Source: Streptomyces litmocidini (lineage in GTDB: Bacteria; Actinomycetota; Actinomycetes; Streptomycetales; Streptomycetaceae). Taken from it: a stretch of 64,000 bases of DNA. Positions 51,545 through 58,905 of this stretch are shown here, piece by piece; position 1 is the stretch's first letter; each line of letters begins with the position of its first letter. The stretch is taken from contig NZ_BMTQ01000008.1 of NCBI RefSeq assembly GCF_014649755.1, positions 248,001 to 312,000 of the forward strand. The letters run 5' to 3'. The position numbers and the translations under genes were made by a program. The notes under the pieces were generated by a model. The model was not told the origin of the DNA and did not search any database. It worked only from the letters and a program-made list of their open reading frames with translations.

Positions 51545-51735
51545 ACGTGCGCGCCCGCACCCACGGGCGCAAGACGTACCGGCATCCGCTGGTCGGCCTG
51601 CTCGAACTGCACCACGAGAACTTCGCACCGCCCGACGGGGCGGGCATGGAACTGGCGGTGCTGTCCGCGACCCCCGGCACCCCGGCCGAGGACGGGCTGC
51701 GCCTCCTCGCGGGCCTGGACGCGGACAGCGCCCCC
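51545..51735 (+). pseudogene. C-terminal fragment of a MmyB-like XRE regulator
   Basis: The plus frame reads GRKTYRHPLVGLLELHHENF, then GAGMELAVLSATPGTPAEDG and LRLLAGL, the ligand-binding C-terminus of MmyB-type helix-turn-helix regulators. The DNA-binding domain and most of the sensor are absent. The fragment starts where the divergent quinone-reductase fragment begins, as if an original divergent regulator-enzyme pair had collapsed. Confidence 0.65.
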
Positions 51736-51892
51736 ACGCGTCCTCCGGTCGACGTCCGGGTCCACGACCGATCGTCCGACGGCGCCCGCCCCCGCGTCGG
51801 GGCGCCTCCCCGGGGACGGTCCGCCGCCCGCGCGCACGCGGGGAGTGAGTAGGCTCGGGGTGCCGCGCCGGGGGTCAGCAGAGGAGAGACAC

Positions 51893-52513
51893 GTGTTCGT
51901 GAAGGTGTGCGGGCTCAAGACGGCCGCCGACATCGATGCGGCGGTCGCGGCCGGGGCCGACGCCGTCGGGCTGGTGATCAGCGGGACCAGTGTGCGCGGG
52001 CTCGGCCGGGACCGGGCGGCGCGGCTCGCCGCCCACGTGCCGGCGGGCGTCCTGTCCGTCCTCGTGGTCAACGACACCCCCGCCGCCGAGGCCGCCCGCA
52101 TCGCCGGTGAACTCGGCTTCGGCGCGCTCCAGTTGCACGGCACCGCGTATCGCGAGGAGGATTTCGCGGCCGCGGCCGGGATCTTCCCGCGACTGTGGCG
52201 GGCCACGTCCTTGAGCGACCGGCCCGACACGCGCGTCGGCGCCTACGGCGAGGAGGTCCTTCTCCTCGACTCGCCCCGGGCCGGTTCCGGCGAGCCGTGG
52301 GACCTGTCGCTGCTGGAGGGCGCGCGGCCCGAGGGTCCGTGGCTGCTCGCCGGAGGGCTCGCACCGCACAACGTCGGCGAGGCGATCGGCCGGGCGCGCC
52401 CCTGGGGGGTCGACGTGTCCAGCGGCGTCGAGTCCGCGCCGGGCGTCAAGGACCACGGCCTGATCCGTACCTTCGTCACCGCCGCGAAGCGGACCGCCCC
52501 GCACGCGGTCTGA
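51893..52513 (+). CDS. trpF: phosphoribosylanthranilate isomerase
   Basis: A 206-residue TIM-barrel isomerase of tryptophan synthesis, converting N-(5-phosphoribosyl)anthranilate to CdRP. VKVCGLKTAADIDAA holds the catalytic Cys7-type residue, VLVVNDTPAAEAARIAGELG and ALQLHG are family motifs, the later VDVSSGVESAPGVKDHGL closes the phosphate site, and the acid Asp lies in WGVDVSSG. GAGGAGAG precedes GTG 51893. No other trp genes are nearby. Many Streptomyces use PriA for this step, so a separate TrpF is worth noting and may serve a secondary pathway. Confidence 0.9.
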   Translation: MFVKVCGLKTAADIDAAVAAGADAVGLVISGTSVRGLGRDRAARLAAHVPAGVLSVLVVNDTPAAEAARIAGELGFGALQLHGTAYREEDFAAAAGIFPRLWRATSLSDRPDTRVGAYGEEVLLLDSPRAGSGEPWDLSLLEGARPEGPWLLAGGLAPHNVGEAIGRARPWGVDVSSGVESAPGVKDHGLIRTFVTAAKRTAPHAV

Positions 52514-52536
52514 CTCCCGTCGGCGGTGGTCCGGCC

Positions 52537-53043
52537 TCAGGACTCGTCGTCGCCCAGGTCGTCCTGGACGCGCAGCCCCGCCACCCACAGCGGCATCATC
52601 CAGTGCGCGGCGAGCACGCCGACGAGGAGCGGGGTCACGGCCCCCCGGAGGGCGACGTCCGTCAGGACGCCGTGGGCGCCGGTGCCGAACACCGCGGCCA
52701 CGAGCAACCACAGGGTGATGCGGTGGGCCAGGGCCCGCACCCGGTCCCGTTCGACGAGTTGGCGCTCGTCGAGCATCCGGCCACGGAGCTCGAGGAGGCC
52801 GCGGGTGGAGCCGTTGAGCATGCCGGTGAGCACCATCCAGGGGAGCGTCACGACGGCGACGACGACGGCCGGACCGTATCCGGGCCCGAACACCGTGGCG
52901 ATCCAGGCGCCGGCTCCGGTGACGGTGAGGGCGAAGTGCGCGCCCACCAGCAGTCGGCGCCGGGCCGCCGTGGCATAGGCCGCGGCCGCCCGGCGGTCGT
53001 TCATCACGGCGTACATCCGCCGGTCGTAGCGCGTCGCGGTCAT
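52537..53043 (-). CDS. membrane protein cotranscribed with XRE regulator
   Basis: A 168-residue protein with four hydrophobic segments (near 35-75 and 110-155: LLVGAHFALTVTGAGAWIAT, VVVAVVTLPWMVLTGML, LWLLVAAVFGTGAHGVLTD, PLLVGVLAAHWMMPLWVAG), a central acidic/basic helix (LRGRMLDERQLVERDRVRAL) and an acidic tail. Its ATG overlaps the stop of the XRE gene as ATGA. XRE-plus-four-helix-membrane pairs are common in Gram-positive bacteria. Function unknown. Confidence 0.75.
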   Translation of the reverse strand: MTATRYDRRMYAVMNDRRAAAAYATAARRRLLVGAHFALTVTGAGAWIATVFGPGYGPAVVVAVVTLPWMVLTGMLNGSTRGLLELRGRMLDERQLVERDRVRALAHRITLWLLVAAVFGTGAHGVLTDVALRGAVTPLLVGVLAAHWMMPLWVAGLRVQDDLGDDES

Positions 53044-53288
53044 CACTGCTTCCTCCCGTAGACCTCGTCGGTGAGCGGCTGGAACGGCTCCAGGGAGAAC
53101 AGCGCCTCCACCGGCAGCCCGAAGAACCGGGCCACTTTCAGGGCCAGGTCGAGGCTGGGGTTGTACTGGCCGCGTTCGATGTAGCCGATGGTCTGGTAGT
53201 GGACGCCCACTGCCTCGGCCAGTGCCTGTCGCGACACTTTCCGCTCTGCTCTGACAACGGCCAGCCTGTTGTGCACCTGCTCGCTCAT
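53043..53288 (-). CDS. small XRE-family regulator
   Basis: An 81-residue helix-turn-helix protein: RLAVVRAERKVSRQALAEAV, then GVHYQTIGYIERGQYNPSLD and LALKVARFFGLPVEALF, the compact YozG/Cro-like type that usually pairs with a small membrane protein. ATG 53288 lies within one arm of an inverted repeat and about three bases from the predicted transcription start, so the message is likely leaderless and autoregulated. Confidence 0.88.
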   Translation of the reverse strand: MSEQVHNRLAVVRAERKVSRQALAEAVGVHYQTIGYIERGQYNPSLDLALKVARFFGLPVEALFSLEPFQPLTDEVYGRKQ

Positions 53289-53324
53289 GCATAAGAAGTA
53301 CTACATTCGGCTGCATGAGTACAA
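53284..53324 (-). promoter_or_regulatory. promoter with overlapping inverted repeat for the XRE operon
   Basis: On the minus strand TTGTAC (53324-53319) and TAGTAC (53303-53298) are 15 bp apart and place transcription start next to ATG 53288. CTCATGCA (53284-53291) and TGCATGAG (53312-53319) are exact inverted repeats bracketing the -10 region and touching the -35 and the start codon. The arrangement suits repression by the encoded XRE protein. Confidence 0.6.
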
Positions 53325-53523
53325 CAGAGGGGGCCGAACGGGGCGCGAGGAAGATCACGGCCCTCACCGTGCATCCATGGAGCCCTTTCGTGCGTCTTCC
53401 ATGCGCCGGGTCCGTGTCCGGCACCGTCGCGGGACCCGGCAGAACCAGGGCCGGCCCTCCCGCGCGACCCGTGCGGGGCCCACGGACCCGGAAGACATCG
53501 ATCTCTACCAAGGGCAGAAGACT

Positions 53524-54411
53524 TTGCTGACTCCGACACTCGGCCTGCGCAGAGCCGTGACCGTCTCGCTCACGACCTCGGCCGTACTGGCCGGCGGCCT
53601 CTTCGCCGGCCAGGCGCACGCCGCGACGCCCGTCCCGTCGATCACCGCCCCGGGCGGGTTCGTCATGAACAACGGGACGGGTACGACCCTTTACGGGAAG
53701 GCCGCGGACACCCGACGGTCGACCGGGTCCACCACGAAGATCATGACCGCGAAGGTGGTGCTGGCCCAGCCGAACCTCAACCTCGACGCCAAGGTCACGA
53801 TCCAGAAGGCCTACAGCGACTACATCGTCTCCAGGAACGCCTCCTCGGCCCGGCTCATCGTCGGGGACAAGGTGACCGTCCGTCAGCTCCTCTACGGCCT
53901 CATGCTGCCGTCGGGGTGCGACGCCGCCTACGCGCTGGCCGACAAGTTCGGCACCGGCACCACGCGGGACGCCCGGGTCAAGTCGTTCATCGGGAAGATG
54001 AACGCCGAGGCGAGGCGGCTCGGCCTGCGCAACACCCACTTCGACTCGTTCGACGGAATAGGGGGTGGCCAGAACTACTCGACTCCGCGTGATCTGACGA
54101 AGATCGCGAGCAGTGCGATGAAGAACTCCACGTTCCGCACCGTCGTCAAGACGAAGTCCACGCAGCAGAAGGTGACCACCAAGAGCGGCGGTTACCGGTA
54201 CATGTCGTGGACCAACACGAACAAGCTGCTGAGCACGTACAGCGGCGCGATCGGCGTGAAGACCGGTTCCGGTCCGCAGGCCAAGTACTGCCTCGTCTTC
54301 GCCGCCACCCGTGGCGGCAAGACGGTCATCGGCACGGTGCTCGCCTCGCCGTCCGAGACGAACAGGGCCGCCGACGTCAAGAAGCTGCTGGACTACGGCT
54401 TCGCGAGGTAG
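53524..54411 (+). CDS. K15-type serine DD-transpeptidase/DD-carboxypeptidase (low-mass PBP)
   Basis: A 295-residue secreted precursor. The TTG start at 53524 gives a standard signal peptide ending AQAHA at residue 33; upstream frame is open to 53269 but looks non-coding. Active-site motifs are STTK (S69 to K72), SGC (130-132, the unusual SxC instead of SxN) and KTG (247-249). SGC and long segments such as NNGTGTTLYGKAADTRRSTG match the Streptomyces K15 DD-transpeptidase from memory. It acts on peptidoglycan stem peptides outside the membrane. It precedes, by 1 kb, the peptide-export locus. Confidence 0.9.
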   Translation: MLTPTLGLRRAVTVSLTTSAVLAGGLFAGQAHAATPVPSITAPGGFVMNNGTGTTLYGKAADTRRSTGSTTKIMTAKVVLAQPNLNLDAKVTIQKAYSDYIVSRNASSARLIVGDKVTVRQLLYGLMLPSGCDAAYALADKFGTGTTRDARVKSFIGKMNAEARRLGLRNTHFDSFDGIGGGQNYSTPRDLTKIASSAMKNSTFRTVVKTKSTQQKVTTKSGGYRYMSWTNTNKLLSTYSGAIGVKTGSGPQAKYCLVFAATRGGKTVIGTVLASPSETNRAADVKKLLDYGFAR

Positions 54412-54428
54412 GAGGCGAGGAGTGAGCC

Positions 54429-54462
54429 GCGGCGACCGGCGCCCCACGGCGCCGGTCGCCGC
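54429..54462 (+). terminator. 15-bp perfect hairpin after the DD-transpeptidase gene
   Basis: Arms 54429-54443 and 54448-54462 pair perfectly with a CCAC loop, and GAGCC/GGCTC extend the stem outside after a small bulge. It begins 18 bases after the stop codon. Confidence 0.8.
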
Positions 54463-54628
54463 CCGGCTCGCGGGGAAGCGCGTCGGCGGACCGGTCGGGT
54501 GCCGCCGCGCGTTCCCCGGTGGCGCGTCCGCGGCCCCGGGCCGCGGGGCGGCCGGAGCCGGCGGGCCGGCCGCCGCGTGATCCACTTGCTCCGCACCGCA
54601 GGGAGCGGTGCGTGAGGAGCGTGAAGAG

Positions 54629-55093
54629 ATGTCCGAAACCGCCGCCGTGGTGGTCCGTCAGGTCCGCGAGGGCGACTTCGACCGGTGGCGTGCCCTCTAC
54701 CGGGGATACGCCGACTTCTACCGGGTCGAGCAGAGCGAGGAGGCCGCGCGGCTCGCCTGGTCCTGGATCCACGACCCCGCCCACGAGGTGGAGGGCCTGG
54801 TGGCCGAGGCCGCCGACGGGCGACTGGTCGGGCTCGCGCACTTCCGGCCCTTCGCGCGCCCGCTGTCCGCCTCCGTCGGCGGCTGGCTCGACGACCTCTT
54901 CGTCGACCCCGCCGACCGCGGCTCCGGCGTGGCGGACCTGCTGCTCGACGCCCTGCGCGGGATCGGGGCCGAGCGCGGGTGGAGCGTCGTCCGCTGGATC
55001 ACCGCCGACGACAACCACCGTGCCCGGTCCAAGTACGACCAGGTGGCCACGCGCACGATGTGGGTCACCTACGACATGCCTCCCGGGGCCTGA
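54629..55093 (+). CDS. GNAT-family N-acetyltransferase
   Basis: A 154-residue acetyltransferase with RQVREGDFDRWRALYRGYAD at the start, GRLVGLAHFRPF (beta4) and DLFVDPADRGSGVADLLLDA as acetyl-CoA motif A (RGSGVA). ATG 54629 has AGGAG about ten bases upstream. It lies 368 bp before the GG-peptide gene on the same strand. A link to the peptide (for example N-terminal or immunity acetylation) has no direct evidence. Confidence 0.85.
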   Translation: MSETAAVVVRQVREGDFDRWRALYRGYADFYRVEQSEEAARLAWSWIHDPAHEVEGLVAEAADGRLVGLAHFRPFARPLSASVGGWLDDLFVDPADRGSGVADLLLDALRGIGAERGWSVVRWITADDNHRARSKYDQVATRTMWVTYDMPPGA

Positions 55094-55460
55094 GCCCGCC
55101 GGGGCGGCCCGGCCCGCACCCGGCCCGCCCCGCGCCTACCGGAAACCTGCACAACGTGTGCGTGCCGGGGGGCGGGGCCTTCACCGTTCCCCGACACCAC
55201 CGGGGCGAGGGCCGCCCGGACGGAACCGTTCTGTCCGTTTAAGTTCCCCGTGCGGGCCGGCGCGGCCGAATCCGTTACTCGGATCCGAGGAGAAGGTGTC
55301 GGCATTCGGTGAAATTGGAGACACGGCCGCTTCCCGAGGTGCAGAAACACCCGCGCAGAGGCGTCAACCGAATTTCTCCGGTCAGTCGTTCACGTGATTT
55401 GATCAATCCCGCTGCGGCCGCAGAAGACGGATTCCCCCCCATGAACGAAGGGTGCGCATC
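55094..55460 (+). other. regulatory gap upstream of the GG-peptide gene
   Basis: The first 150 bp are very GC rich with imperfect hairpins and an inverted repeat GCACA-ACG-TGTGC at 55149-55161. From about 55230 base composition drops, with TTTAAG, ATCCG-TTACT-CGGAT (55264-55278) and the AT-rich run TTCACGTGATTTGATCAATC near 55388. This is the likely promoter region of the peptide gene; I cannot fix -10 and -35 boxes. No gene is supported here. Confidence 0.5.
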
Positions 55461-55703
55461 ATGCGTCACGACCTTGAGACCGCTGAGATCTCCGACGCCG
55501 ACCTCGACGCCGTCTCCGGCGGTCTCGTCACCATCTCCGGCGGCCTCGCCGGCGCTGTGACCAGCGACGTCACCAACATCCTCGGCACCGTCGGCTCCCT
55601 GCAGACGGTCCAGGGCGTCGAGGGCGTCGTCGCCGGCGTCCCGGGCCTGGCCTCCGGCATCACCGGCGTCTCGGTGAACACCGCCGGCATCGCCGGTATC
55701 TGA
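55461..55703 (+). CDS. double-glycine leader peptide precursor (putative bacteriocin-like peptide)
   Basis: GAAGG lies nine bases before ATG 55461. The 80-residue product has a 21-residue leader, MRHDLETAEISDADLDAVSG then G21, matching the (D/E)L..(V/I)xGG type cut by C39 peptidase-ABC exporters, which are encoded directly downstream. The 59-residue core begins LVTISGGLAGAV and ends TGVSVNTAGIAGI. It has no Cys, Lys, Arg, His, Phe, Tyr or Trp, only one Asp and one Glu, and is rich in Gly, Val, Ala, Thr and Ser with GxxG/GxxxG spacing, as in membrane-active helices. A second ISGG at 25-28 could be an alternative cut site. Lanthipeptide rings are impossible without Cys. Confidence 0.8.
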   Translation: MRHDLETAEISDADLDAVSGGLVTISGGLAGAVTSDVTNILGTVGSLQTVQGVEGVVAGVPGLASGITGVSVNTAGIAGI

Positions 55704-55715
55704 GCCCCGCATCGT

Positions 55716-55754
55716 CCGTGAACCCCGGAACCTCCCCGGTTCCGGGGTTCACGG
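55716..55754 (+). terminator. 17-bp perfect hairpin between peptide and exporter genes
   Basis: Arms 55716-55732 and 55738-55754 pair perfectly with a 5-nt loop. It starts 13 bases after the peptide stop and ends 70 bases before the HlyD start. Partial termination or 3' protection here would make much more peptide than exporter mRNA. Confidence 0.8.
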
Positions 55755-55824
55755 TCCCCCCTGAGAACGGCCGCGGAAATCCGACCGCGGAATGTACGAG
55801 AGAATGCAGTCGAAGGAATAGTCC

Positions 55825-56631
55825 GTGCAGTTCCGCCGCAATGCGCTTTCCAAGCTGCAATCGCCCGAAGAACTCGACGTGCCCGTGCGTTTCGCGCGTC
55901 CCCAGGGCCGTCTGGTGCTCGCCGTCACCGTCGTCGTCATGGCCGCCGCGGGTTTCTGGGCCCTCACCGGCACGGTGACGTCCAAGGTGAACGCCCCCGG
56001 CCTCCTCACCCACGCCGAGGGCACCTATCTGCTGCAGAGCCCCGTCGCCGGACAGGTCACCGACGTCCTCGTCGAAGAGGGCCGGCCCGTCTCCCCCGGC
56101 GCGCCGCTGCTGACCGTCCGCACGGACCGGGGCGACCGGCAGGTCCGCGCCGTCGCCGGCGGTCGCGTCACCACGCTGTACGCGAGGCTGGGTTCGGTCG
56201 TCACCACCGGCGCCGACGTGGCGACCGTGGAGCGCGTGACCGACCCGCACGCCCCGCTGATGGCCGTGCTGTACCTGCCGGGCGACACCGCCGCCGCGAT
56301 CCGCGCGGGCGCCCGGGTCGACCTCGGTGTCCAGTCCGTCCCGCGCGACCGGTTCGGCGTGCTCCGCGGCCGGGTCCGCGCCGTCGGCCGCACTCCGCAG
56401 ACGCGGGACCGGCTCGCTTCCTTCCTCGGCGACGCCGGGCTCGCCGCGCGCTTCTCCCGCGAGGGCGATCCGGTCGCGGTGCTCGTCGCCCTGGACCGCT
56501 CCCCCGCCACCCCCTCCGGATACGCCTGGTCCTCCGCGGACGGGCCCCCGCACGCCCCCGACTCCGGCACGCCCGTCACCGGCGCCGTCCACCTCGCCGC
56601 GCAGCGGCCCGTCGACTGGCTGCTGCCGTGA
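55825..56631 (+). CDS. HlyD-like adaptor of an NHLM-type peptide export system
   Basis: A 268-residue membrane-fusion-type protein. One membrane anchor (LVLAVTVVVMAAAGFWALTG) lies at 29-48. A biotinyl-lipoyl-like hairpin follows (LQSPVAGQVTDVLVEEGRPV, then VRAVAGGRVTTLYARLGSVV). AAGGA is eight bases before GTG 55825. It overlaps the peptidase-ABC start (GTGA). In NHLM systems this protein links the two ABC proteins; in a monoderm its role outside the membrane is unclear. Confidence 0.87.
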   Translation: MQFRRNALSKLQSPEELDVPVRFARPQGRLVLAVTVVVMAAAGFWALTGTVTSKVNAPGLLTHAEGTYLLQSPVAGQVTDVLVEEGRPVSPGAPLLTVRTDRGDRQVRAVAGGRVTTLYARLGSVVTTGADVATVERVTDPHAPLMAVLYLPGDTAAAIRAGARVDLGVQSVPRDRFGVLRGRVRAVGRTPQTRDRLASFLGDAGLAARFSREGDPVAVLVALDRSPATPSGYAWSSADGPPHAPDSGTPVTGAVHLAAQRPVDWLLP

Positions 56632-58904
56632 GCGCGGCACGGGCGGCGACCCCGGCCCGGGCCCGGTCCGGCGGCAGGTCCCGCGGCTCGGCCCGCAGGC
56701 TCCCGCCGACGGGCGGGCCCCGACGCCGTGTGCAGGTCTCCCGGGGCCGTCGGCCCCGGACCGTCCGCACCCCCACGGTGCTGCAGATGGAGGCGGTCGA
56801 GTGCGGTGCCGCCGCCCTCGCGATGGTCCTCGGGCACCACGGCCGTTTCGTCTCGCTGGAGGAGCTCCGCATCGCCTGCGGCGTCTCCCGCGACGGCTCC
56901 CGGGCCGGGAACCTCCTCAAGGCGGCCCGGGGGCACGGGCTCCGGGCCAAGGGCATGCAGATGGACCTGGCCGCGCTCGCCGAGGTGGCCGCCCCGGCCA
57001 TCCTCTTCTGGGAGTTCAACCACTACGTCGTCTACGAGGGCACGGGCCGCCGTCTGGGCCGGCCGGGGGTCTACGTCAACGACCCCGGCAGCGGCCGCCG
57101 GTTCGTCCCCATGGACCAGTTCGACACCAGCTTCACCGGCATCGTGCTCACCTTCGAACCGGGCCCCGGCTTCCGGCGCGGCGGCAGCAGGCCCGGCGTC
57201 CTCGCCGCCCTTCCGGCCCGGCTGCGCGGCACCTCCGGCACCCTGGCCGCCGCGGTCGTCGCCAGCCTCCTCCTGGTGGCCGTCGGCGCGTGGGTGCCGG
57301 CCCTGAGCCGTACGTACATCGACATGTTCCTCATCGGCAACCAGACGTCCCTGCTCGGCGTGGTCTTCGCGGCGATGGCCACCGCCCTCGTCCTGACCGG
57401 GACGCTCACGGCCCTCCAACAGGCCAATCTGCTGCGGGGGCGCGTCATCGCCTCCACCCTGGGCAGCGCCCGCTTCCTGCGGCACCTGCTCCGGCTCCCG
57501 CTCGCCTTCTACGCGCAGCGGAGCCCGGCCGACCTCGTCCAGCGCCTCCGGACCAACGACGCGGTCGCCGAAACGCTCGCCCGCGACCTGGCCGCGGCGG
57601 CGGTCGACGCCGTCGTCGTCCTGCTCTACGCCGTGCTGCTCTGGACGTACGACCCCCAGCTCACGGTCGTCGGCGTGCTGGTCGCCCTGCTCAACGTGGT
57701 CGCCCTGCGCGTCGTCGTCCACCTGCGGGCCACCGGCACGCAGAAGCTGCGCGCCGAGAGCGCCCGGCTGACCAACACCGCGTACAGCGGGCTCCAGCTC
57801 ATCGAGACGATGAAGGCCACGGGCGGCGAGGACGGCTTCTTCCGCCGCTGGGCCGGGCAGCACGCCACCACCCTCGACGTGCAGCAGCGGCTCGGCGTGC
57901 CCAGCGCCTGGCTGGCGGTCGTCGCGCCCACCCTCGCCGCGCTCAACAGCGCGCTCATCCTCATGATCGGCGGTCTGCGTGCGGTGGAGGGCCATCTCAC
58001 CGTCGGCCTGCTCGTCGCCTTCCAGGCCCTCGTCACCGGCTTCACCGCGCCGCTCACCCGCCTCAACGGAGTGGCGGGCCGCGTCCAGGACTTCGCCGCC
58101 GACATCGCACGCCTCAGGGACGTCGAGAACTTCCCCGTCGACCCGGTGCACACCCGGCGTGCCCCGGGCGCCGCCACCCGCCGCCTCACCGGCCACGTCG
58201 AGCTGGAGGCCGTCACCTTCGGCCACAGCCCCCTCGACGCGCCGCTGCTCAAGGACTTCTCGCTCACCGTCGGCCCCGGTCAGCAGGTCGCCCTGGTCGG
58301 CGGCTCCGGCAGCGGCAAGTCCACCGTCTCGCGGTTGATGGCCGGGCTCCACGCCCCGTGGGAGGGCGCGATCCGCATCGACGGGATGCGTCTGGAGGAC
58401 ATCCCGCGCAGCGCCCTCGCGGCCTCCGTCTCCTTCGTCGACCAGGACGTCTTCCTCTTCGAGGGCACCGTCCGCGACAACGTGGCGCTCTGGGACCCCT
58501 CCGTCCCCGACGAGGCCGTCGTCGCCGCCCTCCAGGACGCCGCCGTGTACGACGAGGTCGCCCGGCGCCCCGGCGGCATCCGGAGCCGCGTCGAGCAGGA
58601 CGGCCGCAACTTCTCCGGCGGCCAGCGCCAGCGCCTGGAGATCGCCCGCGCGCTGGTGCGCCGCCCGAGCGTCCTGATCCTCGACGAGGTGACCAGCGCG
58701 CTCGACGCGGTGACCGAACAGGTCGTCATCGACAACCTGCGGCGGCGCGGCTGCGCCTGCGTGGTCATCGCCCACCGGCTGAGCACCGTGCGGGACAGCG
58801 ACGAGATCGTCGTGCTCGACCGGGGCACGGTGGTGGAGCGCGGACGCCACGAGCAGCTCGTCGCGGCGTGGGGCACGTACGCCGGACTGGTCGAGGAGCG
58901 CTGA
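56628..58904 (+). CDS. C39 peptidase-containing ABC exporter (NHLM/bacteriocin type)
   Basis: A 758-residue three-domain exporter. After a basic N-terminal extension of 45 residues, the C39 peptidase shows VLQMEAVECGAAALAMVLG with catalytic Cys59, His132 in FNHYVVYEG and Asp152 in YVNDPGSG. Six membrane helices follow (about 190-460), then the ATPase with Walker A GGSGSGKST near 556, signature FSGGQRQR and Walker B VLILDE. It would cut the precursor after GG and export the core. The GTG start overlaps the HlyD stop. Confidence 0.93.
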   Translation: MSAARAATPARARSGGRSRGSARRLPPTGGPRRRVQVSRGRRPRTVRTPTVLQMEAVECGAAALAMVLGHHGRFVSLEELRIACGVSRDGSRAGNLLKAARGHGLRAKGMQMDLAALAEVAAPAILFWEFNHYVVYEGTGRRLGRPGVYVNDPGSGRRFVPMDQFDTSFTGIVLTFEPGPGFRRGGSRPGVLAALPARLRGTSGTLAAAVVASLLLVAVGAWVPALSRTYIDMFLIGNQTSLLGVVFAAMATALVLTGTLTALQQANLLRGRVIASTLGSARFLRHLLRLPLAFYAQRSPADLVQRLRTNDAVAETLARDLAAAAVDAVVVLLYAVLLWTYDPQLTVVGVLVALLNVVALRVVVHLRATGTQKLRAESARLTNTAYSGLQLIETMKATGGEDGFFRRWAGQHATTLDVQQRLGVPSAWLAVVAPTLAALNSALILMIGGLRAVEGHLTVGLLVAFQALVTGFTAPLTRLNGVAGRVQDFAADIARLRDVENFPVDPVHTRRAPGAATRRLTGHVELEAVTFGHSPLDAPLLKDFSLTVGPGQQVALVGGSGSGKSTVSRLMAGLHAPWEGAIRIDGMRLEDIPRSALAASVSFVDQDVFLFEGTVRDNVALWDPSVPDEAVVAALQDAAVYDEVARRPGGIRSRVEQDGRNFSGGQRQRLEIARALVRRPSVLILDEVTSALDAVTEQVVIDNLRRRGCACVVIAHRLSTVRDSDEIVVLDRGTVVERGRHEQLVAAWGTYAGLVEER

Positions 58905-58905
58905 G

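Noticed and set aside
55309..55560. An 83-codon plus-strand ORF overlapping the peptide gene
   Set aside because: No ribosome site, Ser/Pro-rich second half in the shifted frame of the GG peptide, and the peptide frame has the leader motif and a good ribosome site.
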